Source of the DNA: Bacteroidaceae bacterium | GTDB taxonomy: Bacteria > Bacteroidota > Bacteroidia > Bacteroidales > Bacteroidaceae | Length of the DNA: 38,137 nt | Reading direction: 5' to 3' | Assembly (NCBI GenBank): GCA_017645655.1 | Contig: JAGCNZ010000055.1 | Span: 1-38,137 of the forward strand | Shown: one piece after another, positions 1 to 8,587 of the stretch | How positions within the stretch are numbered: position 1 is the stretch's first letter | How the letters are laid out: the number at the start of each line of letters is the position of its first letter | Program-made: the position numbers and the translations under genes | The notes under the pieces: generated by a model | What the model was told of the DNA's origin: nothing | The model's input: the letters and a program-made list of their open reading frames with translations, nothing else | Database searches by the model: none

Positions 1-1791
1 GACGTGGAAGCTGCTTCCACCATCAAGAACTGCGCCTTCTACGGCTCAGTCGATGCTCCCAACGGCCAGAATATCCGCGGCTTGGCAAGCTGGTGCAGCA
101 ACAGCCCTCAGTTCACCAACTGCATCATCGCTCCGACGGAAGTCATTGCTGCTTCGTCCAGCGACTACGCCAACGGCAATTATATCAACAACAACTGCGT
201 CAAGGTTGATGCAACGGATCCAACTCTTGCCAGTGGCGAATTCTGCTACACGATGAACGGCGACCAAAGCAACATCAACTGGTACCAGAACCTCTCTGGC
301 AGCAATGTTGACCCCCTGCCCGTTCCCTTCTCTTCCCACAGCCAGGTTTATGCCAACGGTGCATTGAATTGCGACGGCACAAGCGCCGGCGGCGACCTCG
401 TCTACAGCAATTCCTCCACAAGCACCATTCCTCCACATAACGATGATGACAACGGCAGATGTACCGTCTGCGGCAAACTCGACCCAGATTTCCTGCCACG
501 TGATGCCGATGGATTCTATGCTATCAGCAACGGCTCTAAGCTGAGCTGGTTTGCCAACTTTGTGAAAGAAGTTGACCAAGCAGCCAAGGCCAAGCTGACA
601 GCCGACATCGACTACTCAACCTATGCGCAGGGCTACATCGGCATTGGTGACACGCCTTTCCGCGGAACATTCGACGGTCAGGGACATACCATTACCATCG
701 GACTCGTGAATGATGCCAGGATAAGAGGTCTCTTTGCTAAAATCAACGGAGCAACCATCAAGAACCTCATCGTCGATGGCAGCCTGACATCTTCATACAA
801 CAACCTTGGCGGCCTCGGCGGTCAAGCAGACGGCACCAACACAATAGAGAATGTTGTCGTTAAAGCAACTCTCACCTTTACTCCCGGCAGCGACGATGCA
901 TCTTGTGGCGGTTTCTTCCCCTACATCAACAACGGCACGACTAACTTCAAGAACTGCGCATTCTACGGTAAGTTCATGTTAGGCTCTGCCAATGGCAACG
1001 GAGGCTTAGTCGCTTGGAACAGCGGCTCCATGAATATCACAAACTGCCTTATTGCTCCTGCCGAGGTTCAAGCCAGCGCATTGGCTGACTATGCTCGTCC
1101 CAATGCAAGTCCTGTTAATAGCTTCAAGGTCGATCAGGCCGACACAAGGCTTGCCAGCGGCGAACTCTGCTACATGCTGAACGGCAACGCTTGCTATGCT
1201 CCTCAGTGGACACAGACCATCGGAACAGACGCTCTGCCCGTGCCTTTCCTCACGCAAGGTATCGTGAACAAGATTACTGATGCTGGTTATGCCACTCAGT
1301 TCATCCCAGCTACCGACGTCACTATCCCTGCCGGCGTGGAAGCATTTGCAGGCAAGGTTAGCGGCAACTTCCTGTCGCTCATTCCTATCGAGGGAGCTAT
1401 CTCAAAGGAAGACGCTGTTGTCGTGAAGGGAAGCGAAGGCTTCTATAGCTTCGTGCCCACTACCGGTGCAACGCCCGCAGCACAGAACGACCTCGCTGCC
1501 TCTACTGCACCAACTGTTGCCAATGGCACCCAGTACTGTCTCGCTAATGGTCTTGAAGGTGTAGGCTTCTACATAGTAACAGCCAACACAACTATTCCTG
1601 CAGGCAAGGCATACTTGGTAGTTTCCTCTGGCGTCAAGGAGTTCTATGGCTTCGAAGATGATGCGACAGGCATCTCCGTGCCTTCCGTCACTTCTGAGTC
1701 CTCTGCGAACATCTACAATATTGCAGGCCAACGCATAAACAAGATGCAAAGGGGCATTAACATTATTAATGGTAAAAAGATACTTTTCTGA
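1..1791 (+). CDS. Large secreted repeat protein, 3' part (5' end outside window)
   Basis: The frame is open from the first base, so this is the C-terminal ~596 residues of a longer protein. I do not recognise a specific function. Two copies of a long module are visible: each has an NCAFYG segment, then NC(I/L)IAP(T/A)EV, then LASGE(F/L)CY.(M/L)NG and finally DPLPVPF or DALPVPF. Between them is a GLUG-like, Gly/Asn-rich beta-helix stretch (FDGQGHTITIG, RGLFAKING, GGLGGQADG). A CTVCGK motif lies between the copies. The last ~40 residues (IYNIAGQRIN, then a GINIINGKK-type end) resemble the C-terminal tails of exported Bacteroidetes proteins, possibly a type IX secretion signal. Likely a cell-surface or extracellular adhesin-like or glycan-related protein. 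It converges on purN and shares a terminator with it. Confidence 0.75.
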   Translation, partial: DVEAASTIKNCAFYGSVDAPNGQNIRGLASWCSNSPQFTNCIIAPTEVIAASSSDYANGNYINNNCVKVDATDPTLASGEFCYTMNGDQSNINWYQNLSGSNVDPLPVPFSSHSQVYANGALNCDGTSAGGDLVYSNSSTSTIPPHNDDDNGRCTVCGKLDPDFLPRDADGFYAISNGSKLSWFANFVKEVDQAAKAKLTADIDYSTYAQGYIGIGDTPFRGTFDGQGHTITIGLVNDARIRGLFAKINGATIKNLIVDGSLTSSYNNLGGLGGQADGTNTIENVVVKATLTFTPGSDDASCGGFFPYINNGTTNFKNCAFYGKFMLGSANGNGGLVAWNSGSMNITNCLIAPAEVQASALADYARPNASPVNSFKVDQADTRLASGELCYMLNGNACYAPQWTQTIGTDALPVPFLTQGIVNKITDAGYATQFIPATDVTIPAGVEAFAGKVSGNFLSLIPIEGAISKEDAVVVKGSEGFYSFVPTTGATPAAQNDLAASTAPTVANGTQYCLANGLEGVGFYIVTANTTIPAGKAYLVVSSGVKEFYGFEDDATGISVPSVTSESSANIYNIAGQRINKMQRGINIINGKKILF

Positions 1792-1846
1792 AAAAAGAAA
1801 AATATCCTTTACTTGCAGGATTAGTATATATTTTATCCCTATAAAC

Positions 1847-1882
1847 AACAAGGAAGGAGCCTCATGAGGCTCCTTCCTTGTT
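1847..1882. terminator. Bidirectional terminator between the repeat protein and purN
   Basis: A perfect 17-bp inverted repeat (left arm 1847-1863, right arm 1866-1882) with only AT between the arms. It is followed by TTTT on the plus strand and by a T-rich stretch on the minus strand. It lies between two convergent genes and can serve both. Confidence 0.85.
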
Positions 1883-2458
1883 TTATTTCCTTAACTCAGA
1901 TATAACTTTTTCCACAACCCTGGGGAAATGCTGCATCTCGAGTTGATGCTCCTTCTCGGCAATATCGTCAACGGTATCAGAGGGCGAGAGAGGGGTGCGG
2001 AACTGGGCAATAATCTCGCCGCCATCACACACGGGGGAGACATAGTGCACCGTCATGCCCGTCTCCGACTCGCCGGCCGCCTTCACGGCCTCGTGCACGT
2101 GGTGTCCCCACATGCCTTTTCCGCCAAACTTCGGCAGCAAGGCAGGGTGAAGATTGATGATTCTGCGAGGGAAGACATCTATGAGATAAGAGGGAATGAG
2201 AGGCAGAAAACCGGCCAGCACAACGAAGCGAATGTCGTAGTTCTGCAGCAGAGGAAGCATCACGTCGGCATCGTTCAGCTCGGCCTTCGTGACCACCGCC
2301 GTCGGCACACCCAGTCGTTCGGCACGAACCAAGGCAAAGGCGTCGGCACGGTTGCTGACCACCAAAGCACACTTCACCACGTCGGAATGCTCGAAGTGGC
2401 GTATCAGATTCTCACAATTGGTGCCGCTGCCGGACACGAAGATGGCGATGCTTGTCAT
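1883..2458 (-). CDS. purN: Phosphoribosylglycinamide formyltransferase
   Basis: GAR transformylase, 191 residues, the usual family length. It transfers the formyl group of 10-formyltetrahydrofolate to GAR in purine synthesis (cytoplasm). The N-terminal FVSGSGTN phosphate-binding loop, INLHPALLP with the expected catalytic Asn102 and His104, and the CDGGEI motif with Asp145 are all present, so the protein should be active. It is the last gene of the minus-strand run after era, with a 24-bp gap. As I recall, the same cluster in many Bacteroidetes continues with the GTPase gene der; purN in this place may be a local rearrangement. Confidence 0.95.
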   Translation of the reverse strand: MTSIAIFVSGSGTNCENLIRHFEHSDVVKCALVVSNRADAFALVRAERLGVPTAVVTKAELNDADVMLPLLQNYDIRFVVLAGFLPLIPSYLIDVFPRRIINLHPALLPKFGGKGMWGHHVHEAVKAAGESETGMTVHYVSPVCDGGEIIAQFRTPLSPSDTVDDIAEKEHQLEMQHFPRVVEKVISELRK

Positions 2459-2482
2459 TTGTCTGTTGTCAGTTATCTGCTA

Positions 2483-3370
2483 TCAGTTGTCATTCAAATT
2501 ATATCCGTAAGCCTTCATGGCTCTGTCACTTTGCCGCCAGTCCTTGTCCACCTTGACAAACACTTCGAGGAATATGCTCTTGCCGAAAAACTTCTCAAGA
2601 CTCTTGCGCGCCTCCGTAGAGACTCGCTTCAAGGCAACGCCCTGGTGACCGATGATGATGCCCTTCTGGCTGTCCCGCTCAACGAAGATGACTGCGCTGA
2701 TGCGTATGTTTCGTTCTGTTTCTTTGAACTGCTCGACGACCACCTCCACGCTGTAAGGTATCTCTTTATCATAATAAAGAAGTATCTTTTCGCGTATGAT
2801 TTCTGTGACGAAGAAGCGGGCAGGCTTGTCGGTCCACTGGTCTTGGTCGAAGTAGGCGGGCGACTCGGGCAGAAGCTCCTGTATGCGCTTCAATACGTTG
2901 TCTATGTTGAAGCGGTGCAAAGCACTGATGGGAATGATTTCCGCCTCGGGCAAAGCCTCGTGCCAAAGCTCCACCTTCTCAGTCAAAGCCTTTTGCTCGC
3001 TCAGGTCTATCTTGTTGATGAGGACGAGCACGGGAGCGGCCTGCTTCTTCACCTTCTCGAGGAAATCGCTGTTCTTGTCGGGCGTCTCCACCATATCAGT
3101 GACGTAGAGCAAGACGTCGGCATCCTGCAAGGCGCTCTCGCTGAACTGCAGCATCTGCTCCTGCAGCTTGTAGTTGGGTTTCAAGACACCAGGCGTGTCG
3201 CTAAAGCATATCTGCATCTCGGGCGTGTTGAGGATGCCCATGATGCGGTGCCTCGTGGTCTGCGCCTTGAACGTAGCAATAGAAATGCGCTCACCAACCA
3301 ATAGGTTCATGAGCGTTGACTTCCCAACATTCGGGTTGCCTACGATGTTTACAAAGCCGGACTTAAACAT
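2483..3370 (-). CDS. era: GTPase Era
   Basis: Ribosome-assembly GTPase that binds the 3' end of 16S rRNA during 30S maturation. The 295-residue length is typical. G1 is GNPNVGKS (residues 11-18), G3 is DTPG (58-61) and G4 is NKID (119-122). The C-terminal KH domain carries the GIIIGHQGVALKRV signature. The start overlaps the end of fabH by 8 bp, implying translational coupling. It lies in the DUF177-rpmF-fabH-era-purN run. Confidence 0.97.
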   Translation of the reverse strand: MFKSGFVNIVGNPNVGKSTLMNLLVGERISIATFKAQTTRHRIMGILNTPEMQICFSDTPGVLKPNYKLQEQMLQFSESALQDADVLLYVTDMVETPDKNSDFLEKVKKQAAPVLVLINKIDLSEQKALTEKVELWHEALPEAEIIPISALHRFNIDNVLKRIQELLPESPAYFDQDQWTDKPARFFVTEIIREKILLYYDKEIPYSVEVVVEQFKETERNIRISAVIFVERDSQKGIIIGHQGVALKRVSTEARKSLEKFFGKSIFLEVFVKVDKDWRQSDRAMKAYGYNLNDN

Positions 3371-4448
3371 TTTGGCGAAGCTTTTTCCATTCTTCGCGTG
3401 TCATGAGCCCTTCCTTATAGAATTGGGCAGGCTCCTTGGCTGCTTCCTTTGCGCCGTCGTAGCCCCATATCATGTAGCTCGCCCCCCAGGTGAAGCCAGC
3501 GCCAAATGCAGTGAAGACAAGCTTGTCGCCTTTCTTGAGTTGCGGCTCGTACTCCCAAAGACAAAGGGGAAGCGTACCGCCACTGGTGTTGGCCATGTGG
3601 TCGATGTTAATCATGATATGGTCTTTCTCGATGCCAATGCGCTGGGCAACGGAAATCTCGATGTTGATGTTGGCCTGATGAGGCACAACCCAAGCGATAT
3701 CGTCCTTCGTCAGGTTGTTACGCTTAACGATAGTCTTGACGGCACTCGTCATGTTAAGAACGGCATGTTTATACACCGCGCGGCCTTCCTGATAGACGAA
3801 ATGCTCGCGGGCATCCACGGTCTCATGGCTAGGCATCTTTGCCGAGCCACCTGCCGCCATGTGGAGAGGCTGGTAGCCCTTGCCGTCCACACGATAATAA
3901 CCATCCATGAGACCTACTTCCTCTGTTGTGGCTTCCATCATGACGCAGGCAGCGCCATCGCCGAATATGGGACAGGAATTGCGGTCTTCATAGTTGGTCA
4001 TCGAACTCATGTGGTCGCCGCCGCAAATGATGATGCGCTTGTAGCGACCGGAACGTATGTAGGCTGCTCCTGCTTCCATTCCGTAGAGGAAGCTTGCGCA
4101 GGCTGCCTCCATGTCGTAACCGAAAGCGTTGTTCAACCCACAATTGCCAATGACGAGCGACGCCGTAGAAGGGAAATGATAGTCGGGCGTCGTGGTGGCG
4201 CAGATGACGAGTTCAATGCTGTCGGGATCTGCACCAGTCTTACGCAAAAGCTGAGCAACGGCACGCGTCATCATATACGATGTACCGCTGCCTTGCTCAG
4301 GCTTGAGAATATGGCGTGTCTTGACGCCAATACGCTCCATTATCCATTCATCGCTGGTATCCACAATCCTCGACATTTCTTCGTTGTCGAGGATGTAGTC
4401 GGGCACGTATCCGCCCACACCAGTTATGACGGCATTTATCTGTTCCAA
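3363..4448 (-). CDS. fabH: Beta-ketoacyl-ACP synthase III
   Basis: Condenses acetyl-CoA (or branched acyl-CoA) with malonyl-ACP to begin fatty-acid synthesis. The catalytic triad is readable: Cys117 in EAACASF, His257 in VVPHQAN and Asn287 in MANTSGG. At 361 residues it is longer than the ~320-residue E. coli protein. The extra length is a charged C-terminal extension after the IWGYDG segment (KEAAKEP..., MTREEWKK). It starts 3 bp after the rpmF stop codon and overlaps era. The link between rpmF and fabH is an ancient bacterial gene order. Confidence 0.95.
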   Translation of the reverse strand: MEQINAVITGVGGYVPDYILDNEEMSRIVDTSDEWIMERIGVKTRHILKPEQGSGTSYMMTRAVAQLLRKTGADPDSIELVICATTTPDYHFPSTASLVIGNCGLNNAFGYDMEAACASFLYGMEAGAAYIRSGRYKRIIICGGDHMSSMTNYEDRNSCPIFGDGAACVMMEATTEEVGLMDGYYRVDGKGYQPLHMAAGGSAKMPSHETVDAREHFVYQEGRAVYKHAVLNMTSAVKTIVKRNNLTKDDIAWVVPHQANINIEISVAQRIGIEKDHIMINIDHMANTSGGTLPLCLWEYEPQLKKGDKLVFTAFGAGFTWGASYMIWGYDGAKEAAKEPAQFYKEGLMTREEWKKLRQNV

Positions 4449-4451
4449 TCT

Positions 4452-4631
4452 TTAAGCCTCTTTCTCGATGGCCACCTTGCCGCGATAGTAACCGCAAGCA
4501 GGGCATACAGTGTGATAGATGTGGAACTCTCCGCAGTTAGGACATACTGCCAATGCGGGAGCTACTGCCTTGTCGTGAGTTCTTCTCTTGAGAGTCCTGG
4601 TCTTGGACTGTCTTCTTTTTGGATGTGCCAT
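4452..4631 (-). CDS. rpmF: 50S ribosomal protein L32
   Basis: A 59-residue protein starting MAHPKRRQSKTRTLKRRTHD, the classic L32 N-terminus. Four cysteines (C30, C33, C43, C46; CPNC and CPAC) form a zinc ribbon, so this is the zinc-binding C+ form. It lies between the DUF177 gene (32-bp gap) and fabH (3-bp gap), the standard order. Confidence 0.97.
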   Translation of the reverse strand: MAHPKRRQSKTRTLKRRTHDKAVAPALAVCPNCGEFHIYHTVCPACGYYRGKVAIEKEA

Positions 4632-4663
4632 AATCGATTTACTATTTAATTATTTACGATTTA
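4632..4663 (-). repeat. AT-rich TTTACGATTTACTATTT-type spacer
   Basis: The short gap between the DUF177 gene and rpmF, running into the DUF177 3' end, is built from variants of TTTACTATTT and TTTACGATTT. The same words recur near 30,500, so this is a dispersed low-complexity spacer repeat. Confidence 0.5.
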
Positions 4664-5143
4664 CTATTTTACGTTTACTAGTTCCCTCAAGGCTTCCCAT
4701 CTTGGGTCGCTTTCCTTCTCTTCTTGCGAAGTCAGAGAGGGGCAGTCGGGATGTACGTGCCGCAGCGGAATCTGGAGAGCAGCGAACTCGTAGATGTTCC
4801 AAGCCACGTTGATGACGCCCTCGCGCTCCGGAATGGTAACGACATCGCCGTCGTCGGCATATTCGTCGCCCATCCTGACACGCAATGTGCACTGAGCGTC
4901 GATGGGTTGAGACATGGGCTCAAGGCAACGGTCGCACGTCACTTCCACCTCACCCTTCAGCTGAAACTCCAGCTCATAGGCACCAGATGTACGCTTCACC
5001 CGTAATGCTACATCGAGTAGACCCTGCTTTATTTCCTGTCCCTGGACGGCGGAGAAGAAGTCATTGTCAGCCTGCCATTGGTACGACACAGTATCAGTGG
5101 CCATGCCTTTCAAATCAACTTTATAACCGTCCAGTTTTCCCAT
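4664..5143 (-). CDS. DUF177 (YceD-like) rRNA-accumulation protein
   Basis: About 159 residues. Family members are linked to 23S rRNA and ribosomal protein metabolism and usually precede rpmF, as here. The CDRCLEP motif and the C-terminal PLRHVHPDC segment match the family. The frame could start six codons earlier at an ATG inside the promoter box. I choose the ATG at 5143 (MGKLDGYKVDLKG) because that is the family's conserved start and because a perfect TACTTTTG box ends only 7 bp before it. It is the first gene of the ribosomal/lipid cluster. Confidence 0.9.
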   Translation of the reverse strand: MGKLDGYKVDLKGMATDTVSYQWQADNDFFSAVQGQEIKQGLLDVALRVKRTSGAYELEFQLKGEVEVTCDRCLEPMSQPIDAQCTLRVRMGDEYADDGDVVTIPEREGVINVAWNIYEFAALQIPLRHVHPDCPSLTSQEEKESDPRWEALRELVNVK

Positions 5144-5150
5144 CGGGCTG

Positions 5151-5158
5151 CAAAAGTA
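5151..5158 (-). promoter_or_regulatory. -7 box for the DUF177-rpmF-fabH-era-purN run
   Basis: TACTTTTG on the minus strand matches the Bacteroidetes -7 consensus TAnnTTTG. A possible -33 element (GTTG) lies 22 bp upstream. The box ends 7 bp before the start codon, leaving almost no room for a 5' leader. Confidence 0.7.
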
Positions 5159-5207
5159 CAAAAAAAATCAATTACTTGTGCAACTTTGGCACGAAAAAAA
5201 TGTCTTA

Positions 5208-6365
5208 TCAGTGCTTTTTGAGCTCAACGCGGAAGGTTGTGCCCTTTCCAAGCTCTGAATTTTTAACGAAAATGCGTCCGTGATGATACTCCTCGACAAT
5301 ACGTTTGGCAAGCGACAGTCCCAAGCCCCACCCGCGTTCTTTGGTTGTGTAGCCTGGAGTGAAGACTGAGGCGAAACGGTTCTTGGGGATTCCTTTGCCG
5401 GTATCACTCACTTCGACACTGATGCAGTCGGGTTCTTCCCTTGCCGTCAGCGTGATGCTTCCCTTGCCTTCCATCGCATCGATGGCGTTCTTGCATAGGT
5501 TTTCTATCACCCATTCGAACAAGGGAGCGCTGACTGGAGCGATGAGTGGATCAGCAGGCAAATTGCAGTTCATCGTGATGTGGTTGCTGGTGCGTCGGCC
5601 GATGTATTGCATCACGTTGTTAAGCACCTCGTTGAGGTTCTCGGGCTTTGGCTCGGGCTGGGAGCCTATCTTGCTGAAGCGCTCGGCAATGCGTTGCAGC
5701 CGCTGCACGTCCTTTCCCATCTCGGGAAGCAACTGGTCGTCGGGATAGGTCTCCCGCAAGACCTCGTGCCACGCCATAAGGCTGCTGATGGGTGTGCCGA
5801 GCTGGTGTGCCGTCTCCTTGCTCAGGCCTACCCAAACTTTGTTCTGTTCTGCTCTTTTACTGCTGAGGAGAGCAAAGATGGCGACCACGACGAAGATGAG
5901 CACCACGCCGAGCTGGACGTATGGCCACCAAGCAAGACGCGTCAGGATGAGGCTGTCGGCATAACATATCTCCATATAGTCTTCGTCGCCGAAATTGATG
6001 CGGATGGTCCTGCCTGCCTGTTTCATAGAGAGAGCCTCGTGCAGCACCAGCGAGTCGAGCGAGGCGCCGGATGTCGCTCCCAGCTCCATGTTTCGGTAAT
6101 CCTGCACACGCCCCTCGCTGTCGAGCACGACAACGGGAATCGTATTGTTGCTTTCGAGCACTTTCAGCACGAGTGGAAGCTCGGCGGTCTCGTCGTCGTT
6201 GTTCAACGAACGCAGTGCCTCTGCCCATATCTCCATCTTGCGTTGCTCCTCGACCTTGAGGTCGCGCACAAGAAAGTTACTGACCACGAGGGATGCCACG
6301 CAGAGCACAACCGCCAAGACAATCAGTACAATCTTGACTTGACGTATTCTGTTTATCCATTGCAT
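5208..6365 (-). CDS. Membrane sensor histidine kinase
   Basis: A 385-residue two-component sensor. A first membrane helix spans ~9-33, followed by a short extracytoplasmic region and a second helix at ~150-167. The H box LSKETAHQLGTPISSL places the phosphoacceptor at His187. The ATPase domain has an N box (ENLCKNAIDAM, Asn293), G1 (DTGKGIP, 321-327), an F box (VFTPGYTTK) and G2 (GWGLGL, 345-350), so the kinase looks intact. No response regulator gene is adjacent, so it is an orphan here and its stimulus cannot be read. It ends about 50 bp before the promoter of the DUF177 cluster, with no clear terminator between them. Confidence 0.92.
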   Translation of the reverse strand: MQWINRIRQVKIVLIVLAVVLCVASLVVSNFLVRDLKVEEQRKMEIWAEALRSLNNDDETAELPLVLKVLESNNTIPVVVLDSEGRVQDYRNMELGATSGASLDSLVLHEALSMKQAGRTIRINFGDEDYMEICYADSLILTRLAWWPYVQLGVVLIFVVVAIFALLSSKRAEQNKVWVGLSKETAHQLGTPISSLMAWHEVLRETYPDDQLLPEMGKDVQRLQRIAERFSKIGSQPEPKPENLNEVLNNVMQYIGRRTSNHITMNCNLPADPLIAPVSAPLFEWVIENLCKNAIDAMEGKGSITLTAREEPDCISVEVSDTGKGIPKNRFASVFTPGYTTKERGWGLGLSLAKRIVEEYHHGRIFVKNSELGKGTTFRVELKKH

Positions 6366-6454
6366 AACAGTATAATAACGTAAAGAAATGCCTGCTTATT
6401 GCATTATAAAGCAAAAAACTCAACTCATGGGACACTTATCTGTAATCTTTTTCG

Positions 6455-6462
6455 TACCTTTG
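6455..6462 (+). promoter_or_regulatory. -7 box of the clostripain-like gene, 5 bp from its ATG
   Basis: TACCTTTG matches TAnnTTTG exactly and ends 5 bp before the ATG at 6468. No good -33 TTTG is seen at the expected distance. Transcription would start at or beside the start codon. Confidence 0.6.
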
Positions 6463-6467
6463 CACCC

Positions 6468-7649
6468 ATGAAACGCTGCGCCCTATACATTATTATATTA
6501 TATATAGGCGGTCTCCTTTTGTCGGGATGCCACGATTCGCTGGTGCCTCCTGAAGAGCAGCCACGGGCTGAAGCCGAACGCACCGTCATTGTCTACATCT
6601 CGGGAGACAACACGCTTTCCTCTGCCGTCAGGTATGATACGACGGAGATGGCTAAGGGGAAGGATTTCATTCCTGAGAACGTCAACTTCATCATCTACCT
6701 TGACGACAAGCCGCACAATCCTGCGATATACGAGCTCTCGGCCAAGAACGGGATGCGGCTATGGAAGCAGTTCAACGAAGAGCTGTGCAGCACGGACTCC
6801 CTGACGATGCTCAGGACGCTGCGAAGCATAGAGCATTACTTCCCGGCACGTCATTACGGCATCACTTTCTGGTCCCACGCTACCGGTTGGACCCCGCGAC
6901 GAAAGACTTTTGGCAAGGACGAAATGCCCGGCACGACACAGGGTGAGAGCGAAATGGAAATACCTGTATTGCGCGACATCCTTGCCCAGCTGCCCAAGTG
7001 CGACTACCTCTTCTTCGACGCATGCTTCATGCAGAGCATCGAGGTGGCTTATGAACTGAGGAATGTCACCCAGTACATGATAGGCTCGCCGGCAGAGATA
7101 CCAGGTTCCGGAGCACCCTACGACAAGATTATCGACGCGCTATGCAGGGCGGATGTGCGGGGCATCGTAGAGGGTTACGCCAGCGGCTATCCAGGCACAT
7201 ACAACGGTTTCCAATATCCCGGAGTGCTCCTCTCGTGCATTGACTGCTCGCAGCTCGAGCCTCTTGCCCAGCTCACGGGGGAGTTCCTCACGCCTCTCTG
7301 CATGAATCGCACCGAGCGATACTCCGATGGTTTTCAGGCTTATTGCAATCACCTGACCAAGTACACGCACTACTTCGACATGCGGACCACGATGTGCCGG
7401 TTGCTTTCGGACGAGGCCTATGCTGCCTGGATGGAAGTTTTCGACAAGGCGGTGCTGCTGCACACACTTTCTCCGGGCAACCGCTGGTTTGCCAATCTTT
7501 GCGACCAACCCATTGTCTGGGACCCTGAATGCTACGGCGGCGTCTCCATGTTCATGCCCCTCTACAGGTACGACAGCTATGGTTGGAACGAGGACTTCCA
7601 TAAGACGTCGTGGTACACGGCTGCCGGTTGGGACCAGACAGGCTGGTGA
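6468..7649 (+). CDS. Clostripain-like (C11 family) cysteine protease, lipoprotein
   Basis: A 393-residue lipoprotein. The signal peptide ends in a lipobox, LLLSGC, with Cys21 as the lipidation site. The core matches family C11: YISGDNTL near the start of the domain, ITFWSHATGW carrying the expected catalytic His137, and LFFDACFMQSIEVAYE carrying catalytic Cys186. Family members cleave after basic residues; this one should act at the outer membrane or in the periplasm. The open frame extends upstream to 6399, but only the ATG at 6468 gives a signal peptide. It converges on the DUF3298 gene. Substrate unknown. Confidence 0.85.
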   Translation: MKRCALYIIILYIGGLLLSGCHDSLVPPEEQPRAEAERTVIVYISGDNTLSSAVRYDTTEMAKGKDFIPENVNFIIYLDDKPHNPAIYELSAKNGMRLWKQFNEELCSTDSLTMLRTLRSIEHYFPARHYGITFWSHATGWTPRRKTFGKDEMPGTTQGESEMEIPVLRDILAQLPKCDYLFFDACFMQSIEVAYELRNVTQYMIGSPAEIPGSGAPYDKIIDALCRADVRGIVEGYASGYPGTYNGFQYPGVLLSCIDCSQLEPLAQLTGEFLTPLCMNRTERYSDGFQAYCNHLTKYTHYFDMRTTMCRLLSDEAYAAWMEVFDKAVLLHTLSPGNRWFANLCDQPIVWDPECYGGVSMFMPLYRYDSYGWNEDFHKTSWYTAAGWDQTGW

Positions 7650-7694
7650 CGCCTCCTTCCGCTCCCTTTTTGGAAGAGTGCCGACAAAGTCCTG

Positions 7695-8459
7695 CTATGG
7701 CTTTTTCACCGTTACACTTATCAGTCCTGCTGCGTAGGGAGCGATTTCATACTGATTGAAGAGGAACAGGATGCTGTCTCCCTTCACAAGGAAATTATTG
7801 GTGAGATAGAGGTCGCCCAGCATCGTGATGCCGGTTTTCTCCTGCAGGTCGGCAAGGTCCTTTGCCCCCCAGTCCTTGCAGAGCTGTTCCTCCATCGCCA
7901 TCAGAGCGAACATCTCGGCTTCTTCGGGAATGATGTCGTGGATGTTTAGCAGTTTGCCGGTCTTCTTCTCGAAGTTGTAATACGACACGACATAGCTGCC
8001 GTGAGCGCCGCCCAGGTAGCATGAGATGTTCGACTGATAGGAAAGAATGCTGTCGTTTCCGCTTTCAACGGGGCTTCCTTCCACGGTGTAGTAGTACTGA
8101 AGGGTTTCCCTGAAATCCGACTCGGCGTCGTACATCTCGGCCAGTTCTGCCTTCCATTCCGTCTCCATGCTGTCGGCAAGGGCTGCCATCGCCTCTTGGA
8201 TGGTAGGATAATCTCCGGCGCAGAGCACACTGTCGCGGAGCACGGCAGCCAGTCGGGAAGCAAGTTCTCCGTCGCCAGCGAGTGTGTCGAGGTTGAACTC
8301 GATGTGATAGCAGAGGCTATCACCCTCGGCGATTGGGTTTTCGACGCACAGAGAGGCCTTTCTCCAGGAGAATTTAACATGACTTTCTTCTGTCGTTTTC
8401 CAATCTACGCAGGCACAGAAGAAGACTGCCAAAGTAAGGATAAAGAGGTACTTTTTCAT
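7695..8459 (-). CDS. DUF3298 (RsiV-like) lipoprotein
   Basis: A 254-residue predicted lipoprotein: a short N-terminal hydrophobic stretch ends FFCAC, with Cys at about 15-17 as the likely lipidation site. The central YLGGAHGSYVVSYYNF and the C-terminal FLFNQYEIAPYAAG are hallmarks of the DUF3298/DUF4163 fold, found in RsiV anti-sigma factors and many Bacteroidetes lipoproteins. There is no cytoplasmic anti-sigma domain, so it is probably a free surface or periplasmic protein. Function unknown. It diverges from the GH43 gene. Confidence 0.8.
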   Translation of the reverse strand: MKKYLFILTLAVFFCACVDWKTTEESHVKFSWRKASLCVENPIAEGDSLCYHIEFNLDTLAGDGELASRLAAVLRDSVLCAGDYPTIQEAMAALADSMETEWKAELAEMYDAESDFRETLQYYYTVEGSPVESGNDSILSYQSNISCYLGGAHGSYVVSYYNFEKKTGKLLNIHDIIPEEAEMFALMAMEEQLCKDWGAKDLADLQEKTGITMLGDLYLTNNFLVKGDSILFLFNQYEIAPYAAGLISVTVKKP

Positions 8460-8494
8460 TTCGGGTTTGGTTGTTAGGTTGGTTTATTTGCAGG

Positions 8495-8526
8495 CAAAAT
8501 TAGCATAATTTTCTAAGAACGGCAAG
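8495..8526 (-). promoter_or_regulatory. Promoter of the DUF3298 lipoprotein gene
   Basis: The -7 box TAATTTTG (8495-8502, minus strand) with CTTG (8523-8526) 20 bp upstream as a -33 element. The leader is about 35 nt. Confidence 0.65.
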
Positions 8527-8544
8527 GAATACATCTTTTTTTCG

Positions 8545-8552
8545 TACATTTG
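8545..8552 (+). promoter_or_regulatory. -7 box of the GH43 gene
   Basis: TACATTTG matches TAnnTTTG and lies 35 bp before the ATG at 8588. It diverges from the DUF3298 promoter, about 20 bp away. Confidence 0.6.
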
Positions 8553-8587
8553 CAAGCAAAAGATGATTAGTTAAAAGCCACACCGAC

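Noticed and set aside
497-502. CACGTG sites inside coding sequence (for example 497, 2096, ~23205, 29130, 37423)
   Set aside because: They are isolated, without 22-bp phased partners or the TTTCAAA context, and fit chance occurrence.
6366-6398. Promoter for the histidine kinase gene
   Set aside because: No TAnnTTTG box could be found on the minus strand upstream of 6365.
7650-7694. Terminator between the clostripain-like and DUF3298 genes
   Set aside because: Only a 5-bp stem (CTTCC/GGAAG) with a 10-nt loop is visible, too weak to call.
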